NCBI GenBank assembly: GCA_003222395.1
Contig: QHWB01000040.1
Coordinates: forward strand, 446,488-510,487
DNA: 64,000 bases
From: Acidobacteriota bacterium
GTDB taxonomy: Bacteria > Acidobacteriota > Vicinamibacteria > Vicinamibacterales > CAVVIG01
Reading direction: 5' to 3'
Below, in pieces: positions 56,190 through 64,000 of this stretch. The notes beneath the pieces were generated by a model. The model had not been told where the DNA came from and did no database searches. It saw only the letters and a program-made list of their open reading frames with translations. Within the stretch, counting starts at the first letter, position 1, and each line of letters opens with the position of its first letter. The position numbers were made by a program, and so were the translations under genes.

Positions 56190-56858
56190 ATGACCACTGC
56201 CGCCGTCCGACGCACGCCGCAGCCGGTCCGCATCGCCATCGGCCCCCGGTCGCTCAATGGCGATCTCGCCGTTCCCGCGAAGCCGATCGGACTCGTCATC
56301 TTCGCGCACGGCAGCGGCAGCAGCCGTCTGAGTCCGCGCAACCGGTACGTCGCCGACGTGCTCGATCAGCACAGCCTCGCGACGCTGCTGATCGATCTGC
56401 TGACGCCGGAGGAGGAAATCGTCGACGACCGTACCGCGCGGCTGCGGTTCGACATCGGTTTGCTCGCCGAGCGGCTGATCGCCATCGCGGAATGGACGGC
56501 AGACGCGCCTGCGCTGCGCGAGCTGGCGATCGGGCTCTTCGGCGCCAGCACCGGCGGGGGCGCCGCGCTCGTGGCCGCCGCCGAGCGGCCAGAAGCGTTC
56601 AGCGCGATCGTTTCGCGCGGCGGCCGGCCGGATCTGGCCGGGCCGGCGTTGCCTCGCGTCACGGCGCCGACGCTCCTCATCGTCGGCGGCGCCGATCAAC
56701 CGGTGATCGAGCTCAATGAGCAGGCGATGCGGCAGATGCGGAGCGAGACGCGGCTGGAGATCGTCCCGCGCGCCACCCATTTGTTCGAGGAGCCCGGCGC
56801 GCTCGAACGCGTCGCCGATCTCGCGGCCCGCTGGTTCGAACGCCACCTGCGAACGTAG
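56190..56858 (+). CDS. Dienelactone-hydrolase-like alpha/beta hydrolase
   Basis: 222 residues, start two bases after the preceding stop. The fold is recognisable from GLVIFAHGSGSSRLSPRNRY, the nucleophile elbow GASTGGGAALVAAA, the aspartate region LLIVGGADQPVIELNEQA, and the final histidine in RATHLFEEPGALE. Such proteins are commonly encoded directly after PRTase or PRTase-esterase genes. Substrate unknown. Its TAG stop lies in the REP-like element at 56855. Confidence 0.9.
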   Translation: MTTAAVRRTPQPVRIAIGPRSLNGDLAVPAKPIGLVIFAHGSGSSRLSPRNRYVADVLDQHSLATLLIDLLTPEEEIVDDRTARLRFDIGLLAERLIAIAEWTADAPALRELAIGLFGASTGGGAALVAAAERPEAFSAIVSRGGRPDLAGPALPRVTAPTLLIVGGADQPVIELNEQAMRQMRSETRLEIVPRATHLFEEPGALERVADLAARWFERHLRT

Positions 56859-56877
56859 CGTCCGGCTTCAGCCGGAC
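56855..56877. repeat. REP-like element, right flank of the PRTase-esterase cassette
   Basis: GTAGCGTCCGGCTTCAGCCG followed by GAC, inverted relative to the element at 54077-54099. It supplies the hydrolase stop codon. Confidence 0.75.
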
Positions 56878-56909
56878 CGGCAGATCACGAAGCCGGACAG
56901 GAGATCACG

Positions 56910-57284
56910 ATGAGCACACGAGACATCCCGAAGGATCGATGGTGCGACGAGCTCGACACGTTCAGCCGGCAGCACGAAGGGTGGATCGTGCGCGTCGACG
57001 TCTCGGGCGCGGACGGCACGACGTACACGCAGGCGCGCGATCTGCCGTTGATCGGCGTCAGCTGCGACGCGCCGCAGAGCGATCGCATCGCGATCATGGC
57101 GGGCAATCGCGTCGACGATCACCTGACGCACGAGATCGCGAGCACCGTCTCGATTGCCATCGACGAAACCGACGCCGGCGCCGAACGCGGTCTGCTCATC
57201 CGATCGGCGGACGGCTCGGAGACACGCGTCGAGTTCCGATCGCCGATGCGCACCGACGAAGTTGACGGCATGCCGCACCCATAA
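56910..57284 (+). CDS. DUF5335 family protein
   Basis: 124 residues, cytoplasmic by appearance. The opening STRDIPKDRWCDELDTFSRQHEGWIVRVDV and the later IGVSCDAPQSDRIAIMAGNR match the DUF5335 pattern, proteins often found with stress-type or DUF2892/hydrolase genes. A GGAG lies eight bases before the ATG. Third gene of the plus-strand set, 51 bases after the hydrolase, with the REP-like element between. Function unknown. Confidence 0.85.
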   Translation: MSTRDIPKDRWCDELDTFSRQHEGWIVRVDVSGADGTTYTQARDLPLIGVSCDAPQSDRIAIMAGNRVDDHLTHEIASTVSIAIDETDAGAERGLLIRSADGSETRVEFRSPMRTDEVDGMPHP

Positions 57285-57360
57285 CTCTTTCGACCTGCAG
57301 CGTCAGACCCGCGCACCCTGCAGCGTCGGACCCCGAGCACATTGGAGCGTGAGATCCCGG

Positions 57361-59229
57361 TCAAATCTCCAATTGAATCCCGATTTCGACAACGCGATCG
57401 GGCGGCAGGCGAAAGAAATTGGTGGCGCGGCGCGCGTTGCGCGACAGGAAGATGAAGAGCTTGTCGCGCCACACCGACATCCCGATCCGATCGTTCGCGA
57501 ACAGCGTGAGGTGGGCGAGGTAGTAGGTCATGTCCTCGTCGCGCCACTCGAGGCCGTTGCGGCGCGCCTCGGTCAGCGATGCGGGGACGTCGGGCGTGTC
57601 CATGAACCCGTAGCGCGCGATCAGCCGATAGAAGCCGTGCGACAGCGGCTGCACTTCGATCGCGGCCGCGTCTCCGCGCGTCGGCGTGTCGAGCATCGTC
57701 ACCGTCAGCAGGACGACCTGCGCGTGCAGTGCCTTGTTGTGTTTGAGGTGGTGCACGAGAATGGGCGGCGCGCCTTCCGGACGCGCCGTCATGAACACAG
57801 CGGTGCCCGGCACGCGGATCGGCGGGTGCGCCGCCAGATTCTCGAAGAAGCTGCTGAGCGGCACCTCCTCGGCATCGAGCCGCCGCAGCACGAGCTTCCG
57901 CCCCTTGTTCCACGTCGACATGACCAGATACACGGCGCCGGCGACGAGCAGCGGGAACCATCCGCCGTGCTCGATCTTCAGCAGGTTAGCGCTGAAGAAC
58001 GCCAAATCGATGACGAGGAACGCGCCCGTAATGAGGCCGGCGCGCCAGAAGCCCCAGCGCCACAACTCGCGCGTCACGACGTAGGCCAGAACCGTCGTAA
58101 TCACCATCGTCGCCGTGACGGCCATTCCGTACGCGGACGCCAGGTTCGTCGACGACTTGAACCCGAACACCAGGCCGAGCGTCGCCAGCATCAGCAGCCA
58201 GTTGATCTCCGGGACGTACACCTGTCCCTTCTCCTGCGCCGACGTGTGGCGGATGTCGAATCGCGGCGCGTATCCGAGCTGCACCGCCTGCTGCGTGAGC
58301 GAGAACGCCCCGGAGATGATCGCCTGCGAGGCGATGACGGTCGCAATCGTCGCCACCACGACGAGCGGATACAGCGCCCACGACGGCGCCAGATGGTAGA
58401 AGGGGTTCACGCGCGCTTCGGCATCCGTCAAGAGCAACGCACCCTGACCGAAGTAGTTGACGAGCAGTGACGGCAGCACGAGCGTGAACCACGCGATGCG
58501 GATCGGCCTGGGGCCGAAATGGCCCATGTCGGCGTACAGCGCTTCGGCGCCGGTGATGACGAGGACGACCGCACCGAGGGTGAGCACGGCAGCCGGGCCG
58601 TGCGCCTCGAAGAAGCGCATGCCGTACGACGGACTCAGCGCCGTCAGCACGATCGGATTGCGAGCGATCGCCGGAAAGCCGAGCAGAGCGAGCATGACGA
58701 ACCAGCCGATCATGATCGGCCCGAAGATCGTCCCGATGCCGCTCGTGCCGCGGCTCTGGACGACGAAGAGGACGATCAGGATGACGACCGTAATCGGGAC
58801 GACATAGGGCTCGAACGTGTGCGTCGCGATGCTCAGCCCTTCGACGGCGCTGAGCACCGAGATGGCCGGCGTGATCATGCCGTCGCCGTACAGCAGCGCG
58901 GCGCCGAACAACCCGAACGCGATGAGACCGACGCGCCCCGCGCGTCCGGCGCGCGTCCTCACGAGCGCGACGAGCGCGAGGATGCCGCCCTCGCCCGCGT
59001 TGTCGGCGCGCATGACGAACAGCAGGTACTTTACCGATACGACGATGACGAGCGACCACGCGATGAGCGACAGCACGCCGAGCACGTTCGCGCGCGACAC
59101 GTCGATCGCGTGGGGTCCGGTGAAACACTCGCGCAGCGCATAGAGGGGGCTGGTCCCGATGTCGCCGTAGACAACGCCGAGCGCCGCGAGGATCAGGAAT
59201 GGCAGGCGGGAGGTCCGCAGCCGGGCCAC
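57361..59229 (-). CDS. kup: Kup-type potassium transporter
   Basis: 622 residues, low-affinity K+/H+ symporter in the inner membrane. About twelve helices in the first 430 residues, with the family opening LAALGVVYGDIGTSPLYALRE, then ADNAGEGGILALVALV, YGDGMITPAISVLSAVEGL and YFGQGALLL. The C-terminal cytoplasmic part has the conserved GTAVFMTARPEGAPPILVHHLKHNKALHAQ. The usual length is 620-640. It converges on the DUF5335 gene and is divergent from the GT4 gene across about 25 bases. Confidence 0.96.
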   Translation of the reverse strand: MARLRTSRLPFLILAALGVVYGDIGTSPLYALRECFTGPHAIDVSRANVLGVLSLIAWSLVIVVSVKYLLFVMRADNAGEGGILALVALVRTRAGRAGRVGLIAFGLFGAALLYGDGMITPAISVLSAVEGLSIATHTFEPYVVPITVVILIVLFVVQSRGTSGIGTIFGPIMIGWFVMLALLGFPAIARNPIVLTALSPSYGMRFFEAHGPAAVLTLGAVVLVITGAEALYADMGHFGPRPIRIAWFTLVLPSLLVNYFGQGALLLTDAEARVNPFYHLAPSWALYPLVVVATIATVIASQAIISGAFSLTQQAVQLGYAPRFDIRHTSAQEKGQVYVPEINWLLMLATLGLVFGFKSSTNLASAYGMAVTATMVITTVLAYVVTRELWRWGFWRAGLITGAFLVIDLAFFSANLLKIEHGGWFPLLVAGAVYLVMSTWNKGRKLVLRRLDAEEVPLSSFFENLAAHPPIRVPGTAVFMTARPEGAPPILVHHLKHNKALHAQVVLLTVTMLDTPTRGDAAAIEVQPLSHGFYRLIARYGFMDTPDVPASLTEARRNGLEWRDEDMTYYLAHLTLFANDRIGMSVWRDKLFIFLSRNARRATNFFRLPPDRVVEIGIQLEI

Positions 59230-59253
59230 GCCGCTATAGTACGATCAAGTGGA

Positions 59254-60375
59254 TTGCGCATCGGCATCTGCGCGCCGTACGACCTCAGCCTCGCCGGAGG
59301 TGTCAACTCGCACATCCGCGCGCAGGCGCGCGCGCTGCGGCATCTTGGCCACCGCGTGTGCGTGTTCGGCGCCGCTTCGTCGACTCCCGACGAGGGCGAG
59401 CATGCGGTCGCCGCGCCGGTCGGCTTCGTCATCGACGGCACCGAGACCGGCGTCGGCCTCGATCCGCGCGCGTGGAGGCGCGTCGGCCGGCTGCTCGAAC
59501 GCGAGCGGTTCGACGTGCTGCACGTCCACGAACCGCTGATGCCAATCGTGCCGTGGTGCGCCGTGCTGCGGGCGCGCGTGCCGATCGTGGCGACGTTCCA
59601 CGCCCACCGCGAGGGCGGCCATCGCTTCTACCCGTTGTACCGTCCGCTCCTCGCGCCGCTGATGCGCCGCCTGGCGACGCGCCTCGCCGTCGCGCCCGCG
59701 GCGCGACGCACCATCGCGCGCTATTTTCCCGGCGACTACACGATCCTTCCCAACGGCATCGACTTCGCGCGCTTCCGCCTGCCGTCGGCGCGTCCGCTCG
59801 ACATGGACGACGATCGGCGGCACGTCTTGTACGTCGGACGCATCGAACCGCGAAAGGGACTCGACCACCTGATCGACGCGATGGCCATCGTGCAGCACCG
59901 CCTCCCCAAGGTTCGTCTCGTCGTCGTCGGCGACGGACCCGATCGCGTCAGGTCCATCGCGCACGCGCGGCGCGCGAACGTCGATGCGCAGTTCACCGGT
60001 CGCGTGGCCGATCATCATCTCGCCGCGTACTATCGCGCCGCCGACGTCGTGTGTGCGCCGGCCACGGGCGGCGAGAGCTTCGGCATCGTGCTCCTCGAAG
60101 CGATGGCGGCCGGCCGTGCGGTCGTGGCGTCGCGCATCGACGGATATGCCGAACTGGCCGGAGACGCGGGCGTCGCGCGCTTCGTGGCGCCGGCCGACGC
60201 CGCGGCGCTCGCGCGAGAAATCACCGCGCTCATGGCCGACCCGCGCGGACGCGACACGCTTGGCGCCAGCGGCGTCGCGTTCGCGGCGCAGTTCGACTGG
60301 AGCGTCATCGCGCGCCGCCTCGAGGCGATCTACTACCATCTGACGAGCAGCGCATGTTCATCGTCAATTACCTGA
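59254..60375 (+). CDS. GT4 family glycosyltransferase (PimB/PimC-like)
   Basis: 373 residues if started at the TTG at 59254, the only plausible start just before LRIGICAPYDLSLAGGVNSHIRAQA; no ATG is available in frame there. GT-B fold landmarks: GGVNSH at the N-terminal donor loop, HVHEPLMPIVPW, FHAHREGGHRFYPLYRP, ILPNGIDFARF, LYVGRIEPRKGLDHLIDAM, and the E-x7-E motif ESFGIVLLEAMAAGRAV. The sequence resembles phosphatidylinositol or glycolipid mannosyltransferases. It overlaps the next gene by 22 bases, so the two products probably act on the same envelope lipid. Confidence 0.9.
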   Translation: MRIGICAPYDLSLAGGVNSHIRAQARALRHLGHRVCVFGAASSTPDEGEHAVAAPVGFVIDGTETGVGLDPRAWRRVGRLLERERFDVLHVHEPLMPIVPWCAVLRARVPIVATFHAHREGGHRFYPLYRPLLAPLMRRLATRLAVAPAARRTIARYFPGDYTILPNGIDFARFRLPSARPLDMDDDRRHVLYVGRIEPRKGLDHLIDAMAIVQHRLPKVRLVVVGDGPDRVRSIAHARRANVDAQFTGRVADHHLAAYYRAADVVCAPATGGESFGIVLLEAMAAGRAVVASRIDGYAELAGDAGVARFVAPADAAALAREITALMADPRGRDTLGASGVAFAAQFDWSVIARRLEAIYYHLTSSACSSSIT

Positions 60376-62288
60376 CGGCGCTCGCTGCGACGCTAGCGTT
60401 CAAGCTGGCGCTGTTCTCGTATGCCGCCTCGGGCGCCGAAGGCATCACGTCGGCGCTCGCCTGGTATCCGCGGCTCGTGCTCTGTCTCGGCTGGGACGTG
60501 CTGTCATCGGCGATCGTCGCCGGCGTCGCGTACGCGATCGCGGGCCCGCTGGCGAGCCGGCGTCCGCGGGCGGCGCTCGCGTGGTCGCTCGCCGTGCAGA
60601 GTGCGTACGGTCTCTTTCTGATCGTCAGCTATCACATCGCCGTCACCGTGGGCGCGCCCCTCGACAAGTCGGCGATCGATTTGTGGTTCTTCTACGCCGA
60701 TCCGTCGCCCGGCGGCGCTCGACGGCTGCTCGCCGATTCGGTGGCGCCGTACTTCACGCCGTCATTTTTCGCCCAGGCGGCCGTCGCGCTCCTGGCGCCG
60801 CCGCTTCTCCTCGCATGGCAGCGATCGCGCGTTCGCGCCGTTGGCCGGCCCTTCGTATGGTCGCTCGGCGTGCTCGTTCTTCTCAGCCTCGGCGCGGTTC
60901 CGGGCCTCGCGAACGGCGTGCTCGCGGTCCACACGTTCGGGCTCGAGCGCAGCCCGCTGACGATGCTCCTCGGTTCGTACTTGAAAGGTCCGCTGCGCGT
61001 GCTGCACGCGCGCGAAGCGGCGCCGGCCGATCCGTTCTGCCTCGATCTGACGTCGCCGGTTCCGGTCGAAGGAACCGATCCGCTGATCGCCGCCACGGCG
61101 AAGCGCACCAATGTCGTGCTCGTGATTCTGGAATCAATCGGCGCGCGGCTGCTCGCATCGGCGCCGCCGCCGATGCCGTTCCTCGACGGGCTGGAGCGCT
61201 CGCGCGGGGCGGTTCTCTTCGCCGCGCACTACGCCCACTGGCCGCAGACGATGAAGGCGGCGTTCGACATCTGGTGCTCGGAGCTGCCTGATCCGGACTA
61301 TCCGCCCATCACCGAGGTGAATCCGGCGATTCCCTGCGTGAGCGTGTCGGAAGCCTTGAAAGCGGCCGGCTACGACACGGCGCTGTTCACGTCCGCCGAC
61401 TTCGCGTTCGATCGGCAGATCAGGTTTCTGAAGCACCGCCGTCTCGATGTGATGCTGGACCGCAACGATCTGCCGGGACACGAGACGGCGTGGCACAACG
61501 CCTGGGGCATCGACGAACGCGTCACATTGTCGGCCGTGCTCGACTGGACGGTGCGCGAGCGCCGCGAACGTCCTGACCATCCGTTTTTCGCGGTTTACAA
61601 CATGGCGGCCGGGCATCATCCGTTCGAATTTCCCGGCTCGCCGTCCGGACGCTGGCTCGACAGCGAGACGGAGCACGTCGCCGAGCTCGCGACGCTGCGG
61701 TTCGTCGACGATCGCCTGCGCGATCTGGTCGACGGCCTGCGGCGCCAGCGGCTGCTCGACTCGACGCTCGTCGCGATTGTGTCGGACCACGGTCCGGGAT
61801 CCGGACGTCCGCCGATGGGACGCATCCGCGACGCGTCGATCTACGAAGGATCGGTTCGCGTGCCGTTCGTGTTGATCGGCCCGCAGCTCGACTTCGTCTC
61901 CGGTGCGGTCACGCTGCCGACAGGCCACATCGACATCGCACCGACGTTGCTCGGACTGGTCGGCGTCGACCGTCCGATGACGATGAAGGGCCGCGATTTG
62001 ACGCACGATGCGGGCGGACGCGCGGTGATCCTGGCGACGCGGCCGCCACTCTCGCAGGTCGGCATTCGCGCCGGCTCGTGGAAGCTCGTGCACTGGAGCG
62101 ATACGGGCGCGAGCGAGCTGTTCGATCTGGCCACCGATCCCGACGAGCGCAACGATGTATCGAAGCGTCGCGCCGACGTGGTGGCCGCGCTCGTCCCGCT
62201 CACGCGGCGATGGCGGGTTCACTCGGCGAACCTGATCGAGAACTACGCGGCGATCCTGCGGACCGACGGTCGCCGCTGCGCACCGTGA
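60354..62288 (+). CDS. Membrane sulfatase/LTA-synthase-like transferase
   Basis: 644 residues from the ATG at 60354. Five membrane helices occupy about residues 1-205, then an extracytoplasmic alkaline-phosphatase-superfamily domain: NVVLVILESIGARLL with the first metal acid, a catalytic-region HWPQTMKAAFDIWCSELPDP, YNMAAGHHPFEF and IVSDHGPGSGRPP. This layout is shared by lipoteichoic-acid synthases, phosphoethanolamine transferases and related enzymes that move phosphate-linked head groups. Coupled with the GT4 gene. In a Gram-negative-type acidobacterium, a head-group transfer to a glycolipid is more likely than LTA synthesis. Confidence 0.87.
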   Translation: MFIVNYLTALAATLAFKLALFSYAASGAEGITSALAWYPRLVLCLGWDVLSSAIVAGVAYAIAGPLASRRPRAALAWSLAVQSAYGLFLIVSYHIAVTVGAPLDKSAIDLWFFYADPSPGGARRLLADSVAPYFTPSFFAQAAVALLAPPLLLAWQRSRVRAVGRPFVWSLGVLVLLSLGAVPGLANGVLAVHTFGLERSPLTMLLGSYLKGPLRVLHAREAAPADPFCLDLTSPVPVEGTDPLIAATAKRTNVVLVILESIGARLLASAPPPMPFLDGLERSRGAVLFAAHYAHWPQTMKAAFDIWCSELPDPDYPPITEVNPAIPCVSVSEALKAAGYDTALFTSADFAFDRQIRFLKHRRLDVMLDRNDLPGHETAWHNAWGIDERVTLSAVLDWTVRERRERPDHPFFAVYNMAAGHHPFEFPGSPSGRWLDSETEHVAELATLRFVDDRLRDLVDGLRRQRLLDSTLVAIVSDHGPGSGRPPMGRIRDASIYEGSVRVPFVLIGPQLDFVSGAVTLPTGHIDIAPTLLGLVGVDRPMTMKGRDLTHDAGGRAVILATRPPLSQVGIRAGSWKLVHWSDTGASELFDLATDPDERNDVSKRRADVVAALVPLTRRWRVHSANLIENYAAILRTDGRRCAP

Positions 62289-62306
62289 GGTGAAGGTCGG
62301 TCGAAG

Positions 62307-64000
62307 CTATCGTCTCGTCGATGACGCGGGCGTCGCGCCGAGCAATCGATCGCTCCAGACGCGGTTCTGTTCGACCAGATACGACCAGTCGTCGACCCAG
62401 TCGAGCAACTGCCTCGGTGTCAGGGTCGGAGTCGGTGTCAGAGTCGGGGTCGGAGTCGCGGTCGGAGTCGGTATCGGGAACGCGAGGCGAGTCGACAGGA
62501 CGTTCGGCGCGCGCGCGTCGACGATTGCCGATTGACCGTCGTGATCGAGGCGGACGCCGCCGGGTCGGATCGCGAGCGCGGTTCGCGCGCCGGTGCGCGG
62601 CGGACCGAGGAGATCGCTTCCGAGCGACGCTGTCGGCCGATCGTCGCCGACCATCGCGAGCACGGTCGGCATCATGTCGACGTGGCTCGCGGCCGCGGCG
62701 ACGCGCCGCGGCGCTCCGACGAGATCCTCGGGACCGGCCATCAGCGCCGCCGTCCACACGTTGTCGTTCTCCGGCAGCCCGGAACTGTGTTTCAGATCGA
62801 CGTAGAAGCCGTGATCACCGGCGACGATGACGGACGTGCGCCGCCGACGCTGACGCACGAATTCGAGGAGACGGCCCAGTTCACGATCGGTGTACCGAAG
62901 CGTCTGGCGATACTGCGCCCGCAGGTTTCCTTCCCTTTTCAGCGGTTGCTCGCCCGCATCGTCGGGCAGCGTGAACGGATAGTGCGTGCTGTAGGTCGAC
63001 ACGAATGCGAACAGCGGCCGGTTCGGTTCCGCCGTGTCGTGACGGCGAATCTCGTCCATCGCGCGCGACACGATCTGGCGATCGGTTCCCGGCGCCCCCT
63101 CCGCAACGAGGTCGACGGCCTTCGCGTACCACCGCGACAGCCAACGGTCCTGGTTGTCGAAATGCGGATCGGCGCCGACGTAGATCGTCTGGTAGCCGAG
63201 GTCCGCGAGCCGCGCCGGCAGACAATCGAACGAACGCGCCGCGAAGTCCGTGATGATCTCCTTGCTCCGATGCGGCCACACCGAGCAATGAAACGACAGC
63301 ACGGACGGCGCGCTCGGAAATGCGTTGGAGATGTAGCGCGGAAATACGACGCTGCGGATGGCGAGCGCATCAAGGTTCGGCGTCACCGATTCGCCCGCAC
63401 CGGTGACGAACGAGAGCTCTTGCGCGCGCAGGCTCTCCACCATCACGACGACGATGTCGGGAGGATTGGCGCGGCGGGCGGCAGCCGCCCGCGTGCGCGC
63501 AGGTTGATAGACGAGCGGATACGGGTCGCCGACCCATTGAGCCGAAGGCGGCAAACCCGTCAGTCTTCGCAGATCCGCAATCGCGCCGGCTTCCGATCCG
63601 CGCAAATGCACCTCGTCGAGGTGCAGGTACTCGCGAGCGAACGCGACTTCGATCGGCGGCGGCGGCACCGGCCACGGGACGAGGGCGTCGGCGGCGATCA
63701 ACGAAACGGCGACGACAATCAACCGCAGTGGCCGACACGTTGGTCGGGCCCAACCGTCGCCCCGCCTCACCAGCACCGCCATCCACGCGATGGCGGCGAA
63801 GAATGCTCCGGTGCCGCCGAGGGTGACGCCGAGGTTCGCGCGCAGCGGCTCGAGGAACTCCTTCGACCTGACGACGTGCAGGCCGCGATACGTCCGGAAG
63901 ACCGTCGGCGTCAGCGGTGCGCCGGTGATCGCCGACACGGTGAGGTCGGCCTGCCCCGCGACCATCAGGATCGCGAAGCCGGCGCAGGCGGCAATCGTGA
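62307..64000 (-). CDS. Second membrane sulfatase-like protein (5' end cut by window)
   Basis: At least 563 residues; the frame is open through the window edge and the codons before the ATG at 63965 (TIAACAGFAIL) look like part of a membrane helix, so the N-terminus lies outside. Helices, then the alkaline-phosphatase-superfamily domain: PDIVVVMVESLRAQEL, TPNLDALA, SNAFPSAPSVLSFHCSVWPH around the presumed nucleophile serine, STHYPFTLP, and VIVAGDHGFYVDL. It is convergent with the other sulfatase-like gene, 18 bases between stops. Near the C-terminus a PTPTATPTPTLTPTPTLTP tract is written by a hexanucleotide repeat. Confidence 0.85.
   Translation of the reverse strand, partial: TIAACAGFAILMVAGQADLTVSAITGAPLTPTVFRTYRGLHVVRSKEFLEPLRANLGVTLGGTGAFFAAIAWMAVLVRRGDGWARPTCRPLRLIVVAVSLIAADALVPWPVPPPPIEVAFAREYLHLDEVHLRGSEAGAIADLRRLTGLPPSAQWVGDPYPLVYQPARTRAAAARRANPPDIVVVMVESLRAQELSFVTGAGESVTPNLDALAIRSVVFPRYISNAFPSAPSVLSFHCSVWPHRSKEIITDFAARSFDCLPARLADLGYQTIYVGADPHFDNQDRWLSRWYAKAVDLVAEGAPGTDRQIVSRAMDEIRRHDTAEPNRPLFAFVSTYSTHYPFTLPDDAGEQPLKREGNLRAQYRQTLRYTDRELGRLLEFVRQRRRRTSVIVAGDHGFYVDLKHSSGLPENDNVWTAALMAGPEDLVGAPRRVAAAASHVDMMPTVLAMVGDDRPTASLGSDLLGPPRTGARTALAIRPGGVRLDHDGQSAIVDARAPNVLSTRLAFPIPTPTATPTPTLTPTPTLTPRQLLDWVDDWSYLVEQNRVWSDRLLGATPASSTRR
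62417..62478. repeat. GTCGGA/GTCGGT hexanucleotide tract
   Basis: About ten imperfect six-base units (GTCGGA, GTCGGT, GTCAGA) in the sulfatase-like gene, encoding alternating Pro-Thr on the minus strand. Unit number could change by slippage without breaking the frame. Confidence 0.85.

Overview
The window is a high-GC bacterial chromosome segment with the gene habits of an Acidobacteriota member, most likely Vicinamibacteria. The markers are paired DUF1552 (HXXSHH) and DUF1592-type (PSD/PSCyt cytochrome) proteins, an Oar-like TonB-dependent receptor with an N-terminal carboxypeptidase-regulatory domain, a VWFA-related 'Acidobacterial domain' protein, many exported ankyrin, TPR and peptidase proteins, and abundant short dispersed repeats. 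The lineage is inferred from gene content; no rRNA or other phylogenetic marker is present.

Layout. 1-2725: M1 aminopeptidase (5' end outside the window) and a small exported ankyrin-like protein. 2722-7698 (minus): a DNA-repair operon uvrA / HEAT-repeat protein / 3-methyladenine glycosylase. 7744-11751 (plus): SoxC-like molybdoenzyme, SoxD-like cytochrome c, and a PQQ dehydrogenase with an extra C-terminal domain. 11767-13103: YjbQ, tRNA-Thr(CGT), and a Phd/VapC toxin-antitoxin pair with a visible operator. 13118-25542 (minus): two copies of a three-gene cassette (DUF1592, then DUF1552, then exported ankyrin protein), separated by a plus-strand fmdB gene. 25829-29067: a decayed DUF4440-type gene and a minus operon (TlpA-like / DoxX / VOC dioxygenase). 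29068-29539: gene-free stretch holding dispersed repeats and a strong candidate small RNA gene with its own promoter and terminator. 29540-33876: TonB receptor and divergent VWFA protein. 33966-35698: MarR-GNAT regulator and M23 peptidase. 35687-39181: wreck of a hybrid sensor kinase, a small hypothetical gene, and an intact PAS/GAF sensor kinase. 39188-53828 (minus): EEP phosphatase, small hypothetical, AddA-like and AddB-like helicase-nuclease, ABC ATPase, amidohydrolase, S9 peptidase, TPR protein. 54118-57284 (plus): phosphoribosyltransferase/erythromycin-esterase fusion, alpha/beta hydrolase, DUF5335 protein. 57361-64000: Kup potassium transporter, GT4 glycosyltransferase, and two membrane sulfatase/LTA-synthase-like proteins, the last cut by the window edge.

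Genes that work together: uvrA with the alkyl-base glycosylase (excision repair); AddA with AddB (end resection); SoxC with SoxD (oxidation of reduced sulfur in the periplasm); DUF1592, DUF1552 and ankyrin proteins (exported, function unknown); VapC with its antitoxin; the GT4 enzyme with the translationally coupled sulfatase-like transferase (envelope glycolipid or polymer work, inferred).

The most unusual theme is invasion of the segment by several unrelated short repeat families that do not stop at gene edges. They supply start-proximal residues, linkers, C-termini and stop codons of apparently functional proteins (soxD, the PRTase-esterase fusion, UvrA, DUF1592 copy B, the ABC ATPase, ankyrin copy A). 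The most interesting single locus is the candidate 6S-like RNA at 29303-29462.
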